Below are positions 38,977 through 48,407 of a stretch of DNA of 64,000 nucleotides, piece by piece. How positions within the stretch are numbered: position 1 is the first letter of the stretch; the number at the start of each line of letters is the position of its first letter. Made by a program: the position numbers and the translations under genes. Location of the stretch: NCBI GenBank assembly GCA_023898685.1, contig CP060234.1, positions 1,364,001-1,428,000 on the forward strand, written 5' to 3'. The DNA comes from Phycisphaeraceae bacterium. GTDB taxonomy: Bacteria; Planctomycetota; Phycisphaerae; Phycisphaerales; UBA1924. The notes beneath the pieces are model-generated. The model saw only the letters and a list, made by a program, of their open reading frames with translations, made no database searches and was not told where the DNA came from.

Positions 38977-40059
38977 GTGAACCGACACAGGATGTGGTGG
39001 CTGGGTGCGGCGTTGCTGGCTGCGGGCGGGTGCTCTTCGACGCCCAAGCAGGCGAGCGACAAGCCCGTGGATTCGGGGCTGAATGCCCTCTTCAAGGACC
39101 AGGCGAATCAGAACGCCGGGCCGAAGCCCGACGTCGATCAGATGATCGCCAACTATCAGCGCGGCATGGCCGAGGCGGATGGGTTGCTCAACCCGCCGGC
39201 GCAGCCGCGGGGGGCTGGTGCCGAAGCCGCGGCGTCACCGGAGCCCGCCGCCGAGGAAGTGGCGCAGAAACCCGCAGACCCCAGCCCGGCGACCGCGGAG
39301 GCGACCGAGGACAAGCCGATGAGCCCCGAGCCGTCGCTCCAGGAGCAGTTGAGAGCGCTGACGGGCGAGGCGGCCGCTGTGCTGCGGCGTATCGAGGGCG
39401 ATGACCCCTACGCGCTCGCGCTGCGGCTCGTGGCGCTCAAGGCGATGGGCGGGGAGGACGTGGCGGGGCTCGAGGCGATGATCGCCGGGCTGCCGATCGA
39501 CGAGCGAGAGACGGTTGCTGCGCTGCTGGGAGTGCTCTCGGGTCTCGAGGCCGATCCGGACAAGCTGGCGGATGCGCTCGCGGCGAAGTCGGAGGAATTG
39601 AGTGAATCGAGGCCGATGCGGATCTCGGTGCTGAAGCTCTGTTCGCGCGTCGAGGGATTCGGGCGGTACACCGAGCTGGGCGGCGATGCGTTCATGGCGG
39701 GCTCGCCGATGCGGATGATCATCTACACAGAGTTGTCCCACTTCGACCAGACGCCGGTGTCCGAGGGAAGCGATGGCTCGGACTGGGAGGTCAAGCTCGG
39801 GCAGGAACTCCAGCTCTACCACGAGTCGGACGGCCTGCTGGCCTGGCGCCGGCCCGAGGAGGTCACGGCCTACCAGACCAAGTCTCGCCTCCGTGACTAC
39901 TTCGTGGTCAACCAGATCGAGCTGCCCCGGACGCTGACGGTGGGGGCCTACCGGCTCAAGGTCGTGATGCGCGACCTCCACGACGGGAGCATCGACGAGC
40001 GGGTGTTGCCGATTCGCGTGGTTGCGGACCCGCGGATTGCCACCGGATATGGGGGATAG
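38977..40059 (+). CDS. Lipoprotein of unknown function
   Basis: A 360-residue lipoprotein beginning with GTG seven bases after a GGAGG site. The signal RMWWLGAALLAAGGC has the lipidated Cys at about residue 19. Residues 35-110 are low-complexity, Pro/Ala/Glu-rich; the rest has a helical part (LQEQLRALTGEAAAVLRRIE) and a beta-rich C-terminal domain (MIIYTELSHFDQTPV, ELQLYHESDGLLAWRRPEEV, AYRLKVVMRDLHDGSIDERV). No family is recognised. It lies between a palindromic repeat and the gap upstream of clpC. Confidence 0.72.
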   Translation: MNRHRMWWLGAALLAAGGCSSTPKQASDKPVDSGLNALFKDQANQNAGPKPDVDQMIANYQRGMAEADGLLNPPAQPRGAGAEAAASPEPAAEEVAQKPADPSPATAEATEDKPMSPEPSLQEQLRALTGEAAAVLRRIEGDDPYALALRLVALKAMGGEDVAGLEAMIAGLPIDERETVAALLGVLSGLEADPDKLADALAAKSEELSESRPMRISVLKLCSRVEGFGRYTELGGDAFMAGSPMRMIIYTELSHFDQTPVSEGSDGSDWEVKLGQELQLYHESDGLLAWRRPEEVTAYQTKSRLRDYFVVNQIELPRTLTVGAYRLKVVMRDLHDGSIDERVLPIRVVADPRIATGYGG

Positions 40060-40414
40060 ATTCCCAGCCGCGTCCGTCGCCGCGACGCGCTACGGCCCGC
40101 CAGATCGGCAGGTGGACGGGTTCGGGCGTGCCCTTCGGCGGTCCCGTGAAGTGGTGGATTCTGGTGAAACCGGGAATCACGGGCGATCGATCCCCGATTC
40201 TCAGGTTGGGACACGCTGGCATGGTGGGTGCAGCCGATACCGTGTGTGAATCTGCCCGCGGCGTCGTACATTGTGATGATGCGGCGACCGAAGGTCAGAT
40301 TCGGACGTATGCACTCTCGGGGCGCCGCCGCGTTCCGGGGGCCTTCATCCACCACAACAGGGTGGTGGTCATGCACGGTGTCGCGGTGTGTTGGGCGGCA
40401 CGAGGGAGTCTGGC
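40060..40414 (+). promoter_or_regulatory. 355-bp upstream region of clpC
   Basis: No gene is seen. A short hairpin CCACCAC-AACAGG-GTGGTGG lies at 40349-40368, about 50 bases before the clpC start, and could be a control site; it does not match CIRCE or the CtsR heptad repeat. GAGGGAG before the ATG is the ribosome site. Confidence 0.4.
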
Positions 40415-42937
40415 ATGTTTGAGCGATTCACGGACCGTGCCCGCAAGGTGATGGCGCTGGCGAACCAGGAGGCGCAGCGTTTCAACCACGAGTACATCGG
40501 GACCGAGCACATCCTGCTCGGGCTGGTGAAGGAAGGCTCGGGGGTTGGCGCGAACGTGCTCAAGAACCTCGACGTGGACCTGCGGAAGGTCCGTCTCGAG
40601 GTCGAGAAGCTGGTCAAGGCCGGGCCCGAGGTGGTGATGATGGGCAAGCTGCCCCAGACGCCGCGGGCCAAGAAGGTCATCGAGTGCGCGATCGAAGAGG
40701 CCCGCAGCCTCAACCACAACTACGTGGGCACCGAGCACCTGCTGCTTGGCCTGCTGCGCGAGCACGACGGTGTCGCGGCGCAGGTGCTGATGAACCTGGG
40801 GCTCAAGCTCGACGAGGTGCGCGAGGAGGTGCTCAATCTGCTCGGCGCCGGTGGCGAGAGCGAGGCCGAGGGCGAGTCGGCGATCGCGGGGGGCGGCGAG
40901 CCCGGCGCGGCGAAGGCGAAGGGCAAGTCCAAGACGCCGGCACTGGATTCGTTTGGGCGCGACCTGACCGAGCTGGCGCGCGAGGGTCAACTCGACCCGG
41001 TGATCGGCCGCATCAATGAGATCGAGCGCGTCACGCAGGTGCTCTGCCGGCGGACGAAGAACAACCCGGTGCTGCTGGGCGAGGCGGGCGTGGGCAAGAC
41101 CGCGATCATCGAGGGCCTGGCCCAACGGATCGTGTCGAACGACGTGCCCGAGATCCTGTTCGACAAGCGGCTGGTGGTGCTCGACCTGGCGATGATGGTC
41201 GCTGGCACGAAGTACCGCGGGCAGTTCGAGGAACGGATCAAGGCGGTGATGAACGAGGTCCGCCGCGCCAAGAACGTGATCCTGTTCATCGACGAGCTGC
41301 ACACGCTGGTGGGCGCGGGCGGGGCGGAGGGCGCGATCGACGCGTCCAACGTGCTCAAGCCGGCGCTGGCCCGCGGCGAGATCCAGTGCATCGGCGCCAC
41401 GACGTTCGACGAGTACCGCAAGTACATCGAGAAGGACGCGGCGTTGGCGAGGCGCTTCCAGTCGATCCCGGTCGACCCGCCCAGCAACGCGCAGACGATC
41501 GAGATCTTGAAGGGGCTCCGCGACAAGTACGAGGAGCACCACCGCGTGAAGATCACCGACGCCGCGGTCGCGGCCGCGGTCGAGCTGAGCGGGCGGTACA
41601 TCACGGGGCGCGTGCAGCCCGACAAGTCGATCGACGTGATCGACGAGGCGGGTGCGCGGGTGCGCATCCGCAGCATGAGCAAGCCGCCAAACCTGGCGGA
41701 GATCGAGGCCGACATCGAGCGGCTGACGATCGAGAAGGACGACGCGGTCAAGAACGCCGACTACGAGAAGGCGGCGGAGCTTCGTGACCAGGCGAGCCGA
41801 CTCCAGAAGAAGAAGGAGGACATGCAGGCCGAGTGGCGGGCGCGTTCTCAGGAGATCGACGGCGAGGTGGACGAGGAGGTGATCGCGGAGGTCGTCAGCA
41901 AGATGACGGGCGTGCCGCTCCAGAAGCTCGAGGCCGAGGAGGCCGCGCGGCTCATGCACCTCGAGGAGGAGCTGCACAAGCAGGTCGTCAGCCAGGACGA
42001 GGCGATCAAGGCGATCAGCAAGTCGATCCGTCGGGCGCGGGCGGGGCTGAAGGACCCGAAGCGCCCGATGGGTTCGTTCATCTTCGTGGGCCCGTCGGGC
42101 GTGGGCAAGACGCTGCTGAGCAAGGCGCTGGCCGAGTTCATGTTCGGCGACGCCGACGCGCTGATCCACCTCGACATGTCCGAGTACATGGAGAAGCACA
42201 CGGTCAGCCGTCTCGTCGGCGCGCCTCCCGGCTACGTCGGGTATGAGGAGGGCGGGCAGCTCACCGAGCAGATCCGCCGGCGGCCCTACGCCGTGGTGCT
42301 GCTCGACGAGGTCGAGAAGGCGCACCCGGACGTGTTCAACATGCTCCTCCAGATCATGGAGGAGGGGCGGCTGACCGACTCGTTCGGCCGGCACGTGGAC
42401 TTCAAGAACACGATTCTGATTATGACCAGCAACATCGGGGCCGACCTGATCAAGGGCGGCGGGGGCTTCGGCTTCCAGCCCGCGAACGAGGAGCGGAGCC
42501 ACGAGAACATCAAGACGATCCTGCTCAAGGAGATCGAGCGGTTCTTCCGTCCCGAGTTCATCAACCGTCTGGACGACGTGATCGTGTTCCGCCCGCTCAA
42601 CCGGGCCGACCTGGTGCAGATCATCGAGTATGAGGTCTCGAAGGTCGCCAAGCGGATCAGGGAGCAAGGCTTCGAGATGGAGCTGACGGCTGCGGCGAAG
42701 GAGTTCCTGATCGACAAGGGGTACAACCCCGACTTCGGCGCCCGCCCGCTCCGTCGGGCGCTCGGCACCTATATCGAGGACCCGCTGAGCGAGCAGTTGC
42801 TCAGCGGCGTGCTGCACGGCAAGAACCACATCTCGATCGATCACGCCGAGGGCGAGGACGAGCTGTTGTTCAAGGCGACGTTCGAGAAGGACGCGAGCGA
42901 CGCGGGCGAGAAGCCCGTGGCGACACAGTCGACGTAA
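40415..42937 (+). CDS. clpC: ATP-dependent Clp protease ATP-binding subunit ClpC
   Basis: An 840-residue Hsp100 unfoldase that feeds ClpP. It has two Clp_N repeats (MFERFTDRARKVMALANQEA; AKKVIECAIEEARSLNHNYV), AAA1 with GEAGVGKT at residues 222-229, a UVR motif (DDAVKNADYEKAAELRDQAS) that distinguishes ClpC from ClpB, and AAA2 with GPSGVGKT near 559-566, followed by FRPEFINRLDDVIVF and a C-terminal domain. Unlike the ClpB gene here it contains no repeat insertion. The start at 40415 gives the usual MFERF. A strong terminator follows 28 bases after the stop, so it is a single-gene unit. No mcsA, mcsB or ctsR is adjacent. Confidence 0.97.
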   Translation: MFERFTDRARKVMALANQEAQRFNHEYIGTEHILLGLVKEGSGVGANVLKNLDVDLRKVRLEVEKLVKAGPEVVMMGKLPQTPRAKKVIECAIEEARSLNHNYVGTEHLLLGLLREHDGVAAQVLMNLGLKLDEVREEVLNLLGAGGESEAEGESAIAGGGEPGAAKAKGKSKTPALDSFGRDLTELAREGQLDPVIGRINEIERVTQVLCRRTKNNPVLLGEAGVGKTAIIEGLAQRIVSNDVPEILFDKRLVVLDLAMMVAGTKYRGQFEERIKAVMNEVRRAKNVILFIDELHTLVGAGGAEGAIDASNVLKPALARGEIQCIGATTFDEYRKYIEKDAALARRFQSIPVDPPSNAQTIEILKGLRDKYEEHHRVKITDAAVAAAVELSGRYITGRVQPDKSIDVIDEAGARVRIRSMSKPPNLAEIEADIERLTIEKDDAVKNADYEKAAELRDQASRLQKKKEDMQAEWRARSQEIDGEVDEEVIAEVVSKMTGVPLQKLEAEEAARLMHLEEELHKQVVSQDEAIKAISKSIRRARAGLKDPKRPMGSFIFVGPSGVGKTLLSKALAEFMFGDADALIHLDMSEYMEKHTVSRLVGAPPGYVGYEEGGQLTEQIRRRPYAVVLLDEVEKAHPDVFNMLLQIMEEGRLTDSFGRHVDFKNTILIMTSNIGADLIKGGGGFGFQPANEERSHENIKTILLKEIERFFRPEFINRLDDVIVFRPLNRADLVQIIEYEVSKVAKRIREQGFEMELTAAAKEFLIDKGYNPDFGARPLRRALGTYIEDPLSEQLLSGVLHGKNHISIDHAEGEDELLFKATFEKDASDAGEKPVATQST

Positions 42938-42964
42938 TCGAGCGCTCGGACCACTGCGAGAAAG

Positions 42965-42996
42965 GACAAGGCCCCGCTGCGAAGCGGGGCCTTGTC
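42965..42996 (+). terminator. Strong hairpin terminator after clpC
   Basis: A perfect 14-bp stem: GACAAGGCCCCGCT at 42965-42978, a GCGA loop, and its complement at 42983-42996. There is no T-run on the plus strand, but the stem is very stable and lies between clpC and a gene on the opposite strand, so it may act in both directions. Confidence 0.75.
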
Positions 42997-43084
42997 ATGG
43001 TCAGGCGATGGCGGGATAGGAACAGCGTTGCTCGCGGTTGGCGCGGGCACGCTGCCTCTCCATCCTCCGGGCCAGCGCCGCGTG

Positions 43085-43678
43085 TCAACGGCGGCGACGG
43101 GCGGCGATGAGCCCGGCCGCGCCGAGCAGGCCGATCGAGGCGGGCGTGGGCACGCTGCGCACCGTGAGACCCCACGACCCGACGGCGCCCAGGTCGGCGC
43201 CGGCGTTGTCGCTGATGGTCAGCGTCCAGAGGCCGTTGACGTTGCTGCCGTCGAAGGCCGACAGCGGGTTCTCGGGCAGGTAGGACCCCGAGGGGATGTT
43301 GAAGTTGGTGTCCTGGACACCGCCGAGGATGTTGTCCCAATCGACCGAGGCGTCGTCGGAGAAGGTGTAGTTGCCGTTGAGGTTGTAGGCCCAGCCGAAG
43401 CTGCTCCACTCGGGTACGCCGGGTCGATCGACGACGGTGAGGCTGGTGGCGCCGTGCGACAGGGTGATGATGAGGTCGCCGACGAAGGTGTGGGTGAAGT
43501 CGTTGATGTTGAGCTGGAGATCGGTGATGGCGTACGAGTCGGAGACGGTGATGCTGCTCGAGAACGGGCTGCCCGGGCCGCCGTTGTCGGGGATGGACCC
43601 GCCTGGGCCGGTGTAGACCGCCTGAGCCGACGCCGCGCCCGCGAGGGCGCACAGGAAACCAATGACGGTAAGCCGCAT
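43085..43678 (-). CDS. Secreted P-domain protein with PEP-CTERM-like tail
   Basis: A 197-residue protein: signal peptide MRLTVIGFLCALAGAASAQA, then a proprotein-convertase P-like beta domain (SITVSDSYAITDLQLNINDF, HTFVGDLIITLSHGATSLTV, NGLWTLTISDNAGADLGAVG followed by SWGLTV), and the sorting tail VPTPASIGLLGAAGLI with AARRRR. P-domains usually stabilise subtilisin-like proteases, but here there is no protease, so the domain is used alone, probably for adhesion. GGAGG lies six bases before the ATG. It shares its strand with the two following surface-protein genes but is separated from them by a long gap. Confidence 0.85.
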   Translation of the reverse strand: MRLTVIGFLCALAGAASAQAVYTGPGGSIPDNGGPGSPFSSSITVSDSYAITDLQLNINDFTHTFVGDLIITLSHGATSLTVVDRPGVPEWSSFGWAYNLNGNYTFSDDASVDWDNILGGVQDTNFNIPSGSYLPENPLSAFDGSNVNGLWTLTISDNAGADLGAVGSWGLTVRSVPTPASIGLLGAAGLIAARRRR

Positions 43679-44145
43679 GCTTCCTCCCTCCGCCGGTCTT
43701 GTCTCTCCAGTTTCGGTCGTTGACGCCGTCGGGACGCCCCGGTCACGGCTACGAACGCGCCGCGTGATGCACCGGCAGACACCATGACATTACCAGAGGG
43801 GGCCATTTAGCGGAATACAAAAAGCAAAATAAGTTGCACACATCACAGTTCCTATTCTGATCGCATTGCCAAACCACCTTCGGGGCCGACCTCGTCGTCA
43901 AATCCACCTCTGGAGCGGATGGGCGGTGTCCTTATCGGTCGGGTGGTGTATGGGAGATGGCGTCTCCCGGCGTTGGATCGATCGCTTCTCATGAGTTCCC
44001 GAGGGGGAAACTGCGCCCGGTCTGTTGAGATTGCCCGACGGATCGACGACCAAAGCTGTGGTTCGTTATTGCCGAACACCCGAATGGGGCATCAGTGGGC
44101 TGGTGCGGACCTCTTGCGCATGACTCTCGCGGGATCCCGGCGGCG
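43679..44145. other. 467-bp gap, promoter region of the P-domain gene
   Basis: No gene is recognised. From about 43805 to 43860 the sequence is AT-rich (TACAAAAAGCAAAATAAG), the only such stretch nearby, and probably carries the minus-strand promoter of the P-domain gene. The part next to 44145 lies just beyond the 3' end of the following gene and shows no clear terminator. Confidence 0.4.
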
Positions 44146-45870
44146 CTACCGGGGGAGCGGGCTCCCACCGATGCAATCGACAAGCCGGGCGAGATCGACG
44201 CGGTCGATCCGGCCGTTGCCGTCCATGTCGAACGCCTCGGTTCCGGGCCGGACGGGGCCGAAGGACGCGGCGAGGCTGCGGAGATCGGCGAGGTCGAGCT
44301 CGCCGTCGCCGAGCTGCTGGGGCGGGAGGATGGTGTAGCGAGCGTCGGCGGGATAGTCGGTGAGCGTGCGGCTCGAGCCGTCGGGCCAGGTGATCTGGAT
44401 CTCGTCGGCGCGGCAGGCGTCGCCCAGGCCGAAGTGGCGGGGCAGCTCGTTCTGCGAGCGGTAGGTGTTCCCGCCCGCGAGCACCTGGGCGATCTGCTGG
44501 TGTTGACCCGTGCGGACGGTCAGGAGTGCGCCGATGGCGTGTGTGTTGGGCGGCGTGCCGAGCACGTTGAGATCGATCCAGTGGCGTTTCTCGCCCTCGT
44601 GGTTGATGTAGAGCTGGACGTTGCCGGGGATGAGCTCGACGAGGAAGTCGAGATCGCCGTCGAGGTCGATGTCCGCGAAGGAAACGTTGTAGGCGTGCCC
44701 GGTGCTGTGGGCGTTCATCTGGGCGGCGATGTTGACGGCCGGCCAGGCGCCCTGGTAGTCGAAGAGGCGATCGGGCTGAACGACGTCGCAGACATAGAGG
44801 GCGAGGTCGCCATCGTTGTCGTGGTCGAAGAAGCCGGCGCCCCAGGCGAGTGCGAGCGAGTCGACCCCGAAGGCGGCGGCCGACTGGGTGAATGTCGCGT
44901 CGCCGTTGTTGAGCAGGAGCGTGTTCCCGGGGGCCGCCGCGGTGTGGGTGCAGTAGAGATCGGGCCAACCGTTCATGTCGAAGTCGCCGATGCCGATGGA
45001 CATGGTGTCGGTGCACGACTCGGTGCCGCTCTGGGCGGTGATGTCGACGAACGTGCCCCCGACGTTCTCGTAGAGGTAGTTGGAGCGCTCGATGCAGAAC
45101 GATCCCTTGTCGTTCCCCTCGTAGATGTCGGCGTCGCCGTCGAGGTCAAAGTCGACGAAATGGCCGACGAGCGTGGGCTCGAGGCCCGTGGTCAGGCCGA
45201 GCTGGGTGTACATGTCGACGAAGGTGCCGTCACCCTGGTTGATGTAGAGGTGGTTGGGGTCGTCGGAGTAGCCGCCCAGAGAGGTGGGCCCGGTGCGGGT
45301 GGCGGCGTAGATGTCGAGCCACCCATCGCCGTTCACGTCGCCGAAGGAGGCGCCGCCGCCGTTGCTGATCGGGCCGGTGATCCCGGCCTCGTCCGAGACG
45401 TCGGTGAATGTGAAGCCGCCGTCGTTGCGGAGGAGGACGTGCGTCCCGGGGTTGACCGTGATGAACAGGTCGAGGTCGTTGTCGCCGTCGTAGTCCCCGG
45501 CGATCACGCCCCCGCCGCTGGGGACAATGGGGGCGCCGGCGGAGTGGTCGATGAAGTGGCCCGTGCCGTCGTTCTCGTAGACACCCACCCGGCCGAACCA
45601 CTCGCCGACGCAGACGATGTCGGCGTCGCCGTCGAGGTCGAGATCGGCGAACGAGGCGGCGCCCATGGCGGCGGTGGCGTAGCCGTTGCTGGGGTTGCCG
45701 ATGTAGTAGAACACCCCACGGGCGAAGGCCTCCTGGGTGAAGGGCGATGGGGCGCCGGGGGCGAGGACGCGGCAGGGGTCGCTGGCCTGGGCGACGTTGG
45801 GGACGAGCATCGGCTGGGCTTGAGCCGAGGCGGCGGCGAAGATCAGGGCGGGCAGGCAGCGGGTGTGCAT
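44146..45870 (-). CDS. Secreted FG-GAP/VCBS repeat protein with ASPIC/UnbV and dockerin-like domains
   Basis: A 574-residue secreted protein of the CRTAC1 type. After the signal MHTRCLPALIFAAASAQA it has at least six FG-GAP/VCBS repeats with calcium-binding loops such as DLDLDGDADIV, DYDGDNDLDLF, DVNGDGWLDIY and DIDLDGDLDFL, folding as a beta-propeller. An ASPIC/UnbV segment follows (HWIDLNVLGTPPNTHAIGAL, then ITWPDGSSRTL). The last 55 residues are a dockerin-like EF-hand pair (DGELDLADLRSLAASFG; DMDGNGRIDRVDLARLVDCI). It is likely surface-bound through that tail. The start at 45870 is set by the signal peptide. Confidence 0.88.
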   Translation of the reverse strand: MHTRCLPALIFAAASAQAQPMLVPNVAQASDPCRVLAPGAPSPFTQEAFARGVFYYIGNPSNGYATAAMGAASFADLDLDGDADIVCVGEWFGRVGVYENDGTGHFIDHSAGAPIVPSGGGVIAGDYDGDNDLDLFITVNPGTHVLLRNDGGFTFTDVSDEAGITGPISNGGGASFGDVNGDGWLDIYAATRTGPTSLGGYSDDPNHLYINQGDGTFVDMYTQLGLTTGLEPTLVGHFVDFDLDGDADIYEGNDKGSFCIERSNYLYENVGGTFVDITAQSGTESCTDTMSIGIGDFDMNGWPDLYCTHTAAAPGNTLLLNNGDATFTQSAAAFGVDSLALAWGAGFFDHDNDGDLALYVCDVVQPDRLFDYQGAWPAVNIAAQMNAHSTGHAYNVSFADIDLDGDLDFLVELIPGNVQLYINHEGEKRHWIDLNVLGTPPNTHAIGALLTVRTGQHQQIAQVLAGGNTYRSQNELPRHFGLGDACRADEIQITWPDGSSRTLTDYPADARYTILPPQQLGDGELDLADLRSLAASFGPVRPGTEAFDMDGNGRIDRVDLARLVDCIGGSPLPR

Positions 45871-45943
45871 GACATCCCCCTCTGGATGCGATCGCGGCCG
45901 TTCGGGCCGGCGGGGTCTGGAGCGCCTCACGCGCAGATGAAAA

Positions 45944-45971
45944 ACCGGCCCCCGCGCGAACGGGGGCCGGT
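45944..45971 (-). terminator. Rho-independent terminator (minus strand)
   Basis: An 11-bp perfect stem, ACCGGCCCCCG at 45944-45954 with its complement at 45961-45971, followed on the minus strand by TTTTTC. It ends the transcript of the PEP-CTERM gene that stops at 46011. Confidence 0.9.
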
Positions 45972-46010
45972 CTGGGTCACATGCGAATCATGAGGTCAAT
46001 GGGCCGCTGG

Positions 46011-46550
46011 TCAGCGGCGGCGACGCATGGCGGCGACACCACCGAGGCCGAGCAGGGCGAGGGCGCCCGGAGCGGGGACCTTGTTGATGGTGATGGTCGA
46101 GCCCTGGAGATAGGTGTGGTCGATGCCGGAGTCATCGAACTCGTCGCTCAGGGTGACGGTCCAGGTGCCGAAGGTGTCGGAGGGGCCCGCGTCGCTGAGA
46201 TCGACGCCGCCCGAGAAGGTGAAGATGCCGCCCGAGTTGCCCCAGCCGAAGCTGAGGTCATCGGGGCCGAGGTCGGCGAAGTTGAGCTCGGAGCCGTCGG
46301 CGGAGAAGTGGAACCCGCTGGCGTTGTGGGTGAGGTCGATGTGGACCTCGGAACCCCACGAGGCGTTGGTCGCGCCGACGTCGACGGTGAGGTCGAAGTA
46401 GATCGACGAGAGCGCGCCGTGGTCGGTCTGGTTGACGGTGAACGTGGTGGCGGCGGCGCCGTCGACGTTCATGCCGCCGAGATCGATAACGGTCTGGGCG
46501 TTGGCGGCCGCCGCCATGCCGGCGACAGCGATGATGGCCGAAATCTTCAT
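46011..46550 (-). CDS. Secreted PEP-CTERM-like protein
   Basis: A 179-residue protein with signal MKISAIIAVAGMAAAANAQ, a beta-rich extracellular domain of about 130 residues (TTFTVNQTDHGALSSIYFDL, GTWTVTLSDEFDDSGIDHTY), and the tail VPAPGALALLGLGG followed by VAAMRRRR for exosortase processing. The middle shows a weak likeness to the beta-sandwich of the P-domain protein nearby (WTVTLSD near the end of the domain). AGGAGGG lies before the ATG. It is a single-gene unit closed by its own terminator. Confidence 0.8.
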   Translation of the reverse strand: MKISAIIAVAGMAAAANAQTVIDLGGMNVDGAAATTFTVNQTDHGALSSIYFDLTVDVGATNASWGSEVHIDLTHNASGFHFSADGSELNFADLGPDDLSFGWGNSGGIFTFSGGVDLSDAGPSDTFGTWTVTLSDEFDDSGIDHTYLQGSTITINKVPAPGALALLGLGGVAAMRRRR

Positions 46551-46822
46551 GTCTTGTTCCCTCCTGAGGAATGCAACGGCGAACTGCCGCTTGTTTGGGC
46601 CGGGCCGTTTCGGGCCCGTGTGGACACTGCTTGAACCGATGTGCGGAACCCTCTCCGGAACCAATCCAAGTTCGATCACATTACCCGGATACGGCGGGTC
46701 CAACAAGAAAAAAAATCGGATTCACTTGCCAATCTGGAAACTTGGCATTTGGCCGTATTCGACCCATGTCAATCCAGATTCGTCTTTCGGCAGAGCGCGC
46801 CGGTCGCGGGTGCTTCTTGCGA

Positions 46823-48367
46823 TCAGACGGGGCCCGGCTCGTACCCGAATGCGGATACGCAGGGGTTCAGAATCGCGTGGAGCGGCGCGAAGTGGGAGGC
46901 GTAGTTCCGCCACCGCCCGACCGCCCGCGTGTGGACCTTCTCCGTCACGGCGGCATAGCTGGGCGTGCGGATGGCGCGCTCGCGGGCCTTGTCCTGGAAT
47001 CGCAGGAGATCGTCGGACCATTCGAGGCCGAGGTGGTCGATGAGCCGTCGGCCCTGGGATTCGAGATCGGCGACCGTGTCTTCGTAGCGGATCTGGAGGC
47101 ATCGCACCGTCAGGAGGTCGCGCGATTCGAGGTAGAGGCTCATCACCGCGTCGTAGAAACGGGCGGTGGCCGGGAGCGAGAGAAACTGGACCATGGCCGG
47201 GTTGGGTGCGAACCACTGCATGAAGCAGCTCAGGCAGACGTCGCGCGGATCGCGGAGGGCGACGATGACCCTGGCATCGGGGAAGATGGCATTGATCATC
47301 CCGAGGTCCAGGATGTTCAGCGGGAGCTTGTCGACGAAGAGTCGGCCGTCGGGGTTGTCGCAGAGCTTGGCCACGTTCTCCCAGTAGGTTCGGCGGAGTT
47401 CGGCGACCTTCGCGAGGTCGAGCTGGGCGAGGCGCGCGGGGACGTCGAGCCGGTCGGCGGCGCCCTCCATGAGCTGCTTTCCGACGGGGTCGAGGAGGGG
47501 CTGCTCGTCGGAGGTCGCGATCCGTGGGTGGGCGGCGAGGATCTGTTCGGTCATGGTGGTGCCTGAGCGCGGGAAGCCGACGAGGAAGGCGGGGGCCGGC
47601 GTGTCGAATGGCTCGTGCCGGAATCGGCCCAGGAGTTCGCCGCTGAGCCGGCCCCGGTAGGCGTTGAGCCGCAAGAACGCGAGGTCGGCGTTGACGCGTT
47701 TGACCTCGGGCATCTGGGCGATCTCCCGGCCCGCGCGGTCGAAGGCATCGAAGGCGGCGTCGTACTCAGCGGCTTTGTCGAGCAGGAACCCCATTTCGGT
47801 GAGGGCGCGGTGGTGGATGTCCGGGGGTGTGGTGCTGCGGGCGATGATCTTTTCGAGGCGCGCCCGGGCCGCATCGGTCTCCTTGGCGCGGGCTTCGAGG
47901 GTGGCGAGGGTCAGGTTGGCTTCCGCGTCGTTCCGCTTGGCTGCGACGGCGCGTTCGGCGAACGCGCGGGCCTCGGGGATGCGGTTGAGCCGTTCGAGGC
48001 AGCCCGCGGCGAGGACGAGCGCGTCGACGTTCTTCGGCTCGGCGGCGAGCGTGCGGTCGAGGTGGGTGAGGGCGGTCTCGGGGTCGTGGTCGCGGAAGAT
48101 CAGCTCGGCGATGAAGAGGTGGGCCGGGGGGGCGTCGGGATCGATCGATAGCGACTCGCGGAGCAGGTCGATGCCGAGCTTGATCTTGCCCATGACGCCG
48201 ACGGTGTGCCCCAGCCCGGCGAGCGCGGGGGCGAGGCGCGGGTGTTCGGCGAGGATCGTCTTGTAGAGCTCGGCGGCGTCCTTGAGCCGGTATTTCATCT
48301 TGAGGGCGTTCGCCTCGTAGAGCTGCCGGGCGACGGCTGGCGGGATGGGCTGGCCTTGGCGAGGCAT
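46823..48367 (-). CDS. TPR-repeat sulfotransferase family protein
   Basis: A 514-residue protein. Residues 1-240 are tetratricopeptide repeats (YRLKDAAELYKTILAEHPRL; PETALTHLDRTLAAEPKNVD; IPEARAFAERAVAAKRNDAE). The second half is a sulfotransferase-type P-loop domain with the PAPS phosphosulfate loop FLVGFPRSGTTMTEQIL, VDKLPLN, the PAPS 3'-phosphate segment VIVALRDPRDVCLSCFMQ, and RYEDTVAD. Such TPR-sulfotransferases are common in environmental bacteria and modify glycans or lipids; the acceptor is unknown. The start at 48367 follows a GGAG site. It lies 40 bases after prmC on the same strand and may be cotranscribed. Confidence 0.92.
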   Translation of the reverse strand: MPRQGQPIPPAVARQLYEANALKMKYRLKDAAELYKTILAEHPRLAPALAGLGHTVGVMGKIKLGIDLLRESLSIDPDAPPAHLFIAELIFRDHDPETALTHLDRTLAAEPKNVDALVLAAGCLERLNRIPEARAFAERAVAAKRNDAEANLTLATLEARAKETDAARARLEKIIARSTTPPDIHHRALTEMGFLLDKAAEYDAAFDAFDRAGREIAQMPEVKRVNADLAFLRLNAYRGRLSGELLGRFRHEPFDTPAPAFLVGFPRSGTTMTEQILAAHPRIATSDEQPLLDPVGKQLMEGAADRLDVPARLAQLDLAKVAELRRTYWENVAKLCDNPDGRLFVDKLPLNILDLGMINAIFPDARVIVALRDPRDVCLSCFMQWFAPNPAMVQFLSLPATARFYDAVMSLYLESRDLLTVRCLQIRYEDTVADLESQGRRLIDHLGLEWSDDLLRFQDKARERAIRTPSYAAVTEKVHTRAVGRWRNYASHFAPLHAILNPCVSAFGYEPGPV

Positions 48368-48407
48368 GGACGGCTCCTTGCCGGCATGGTAGTGGGGGCC
48401 GCGAGGT

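Noticed and set aside
40295..42844. An 849-codon open frame opposite clpC, and similar long frames opposite clpB and opposite the Ser/Thr kinase (52598-55420).
   Set aside because: These are antisense shadows of well-conserved genes caused by high GC at third codon positions.
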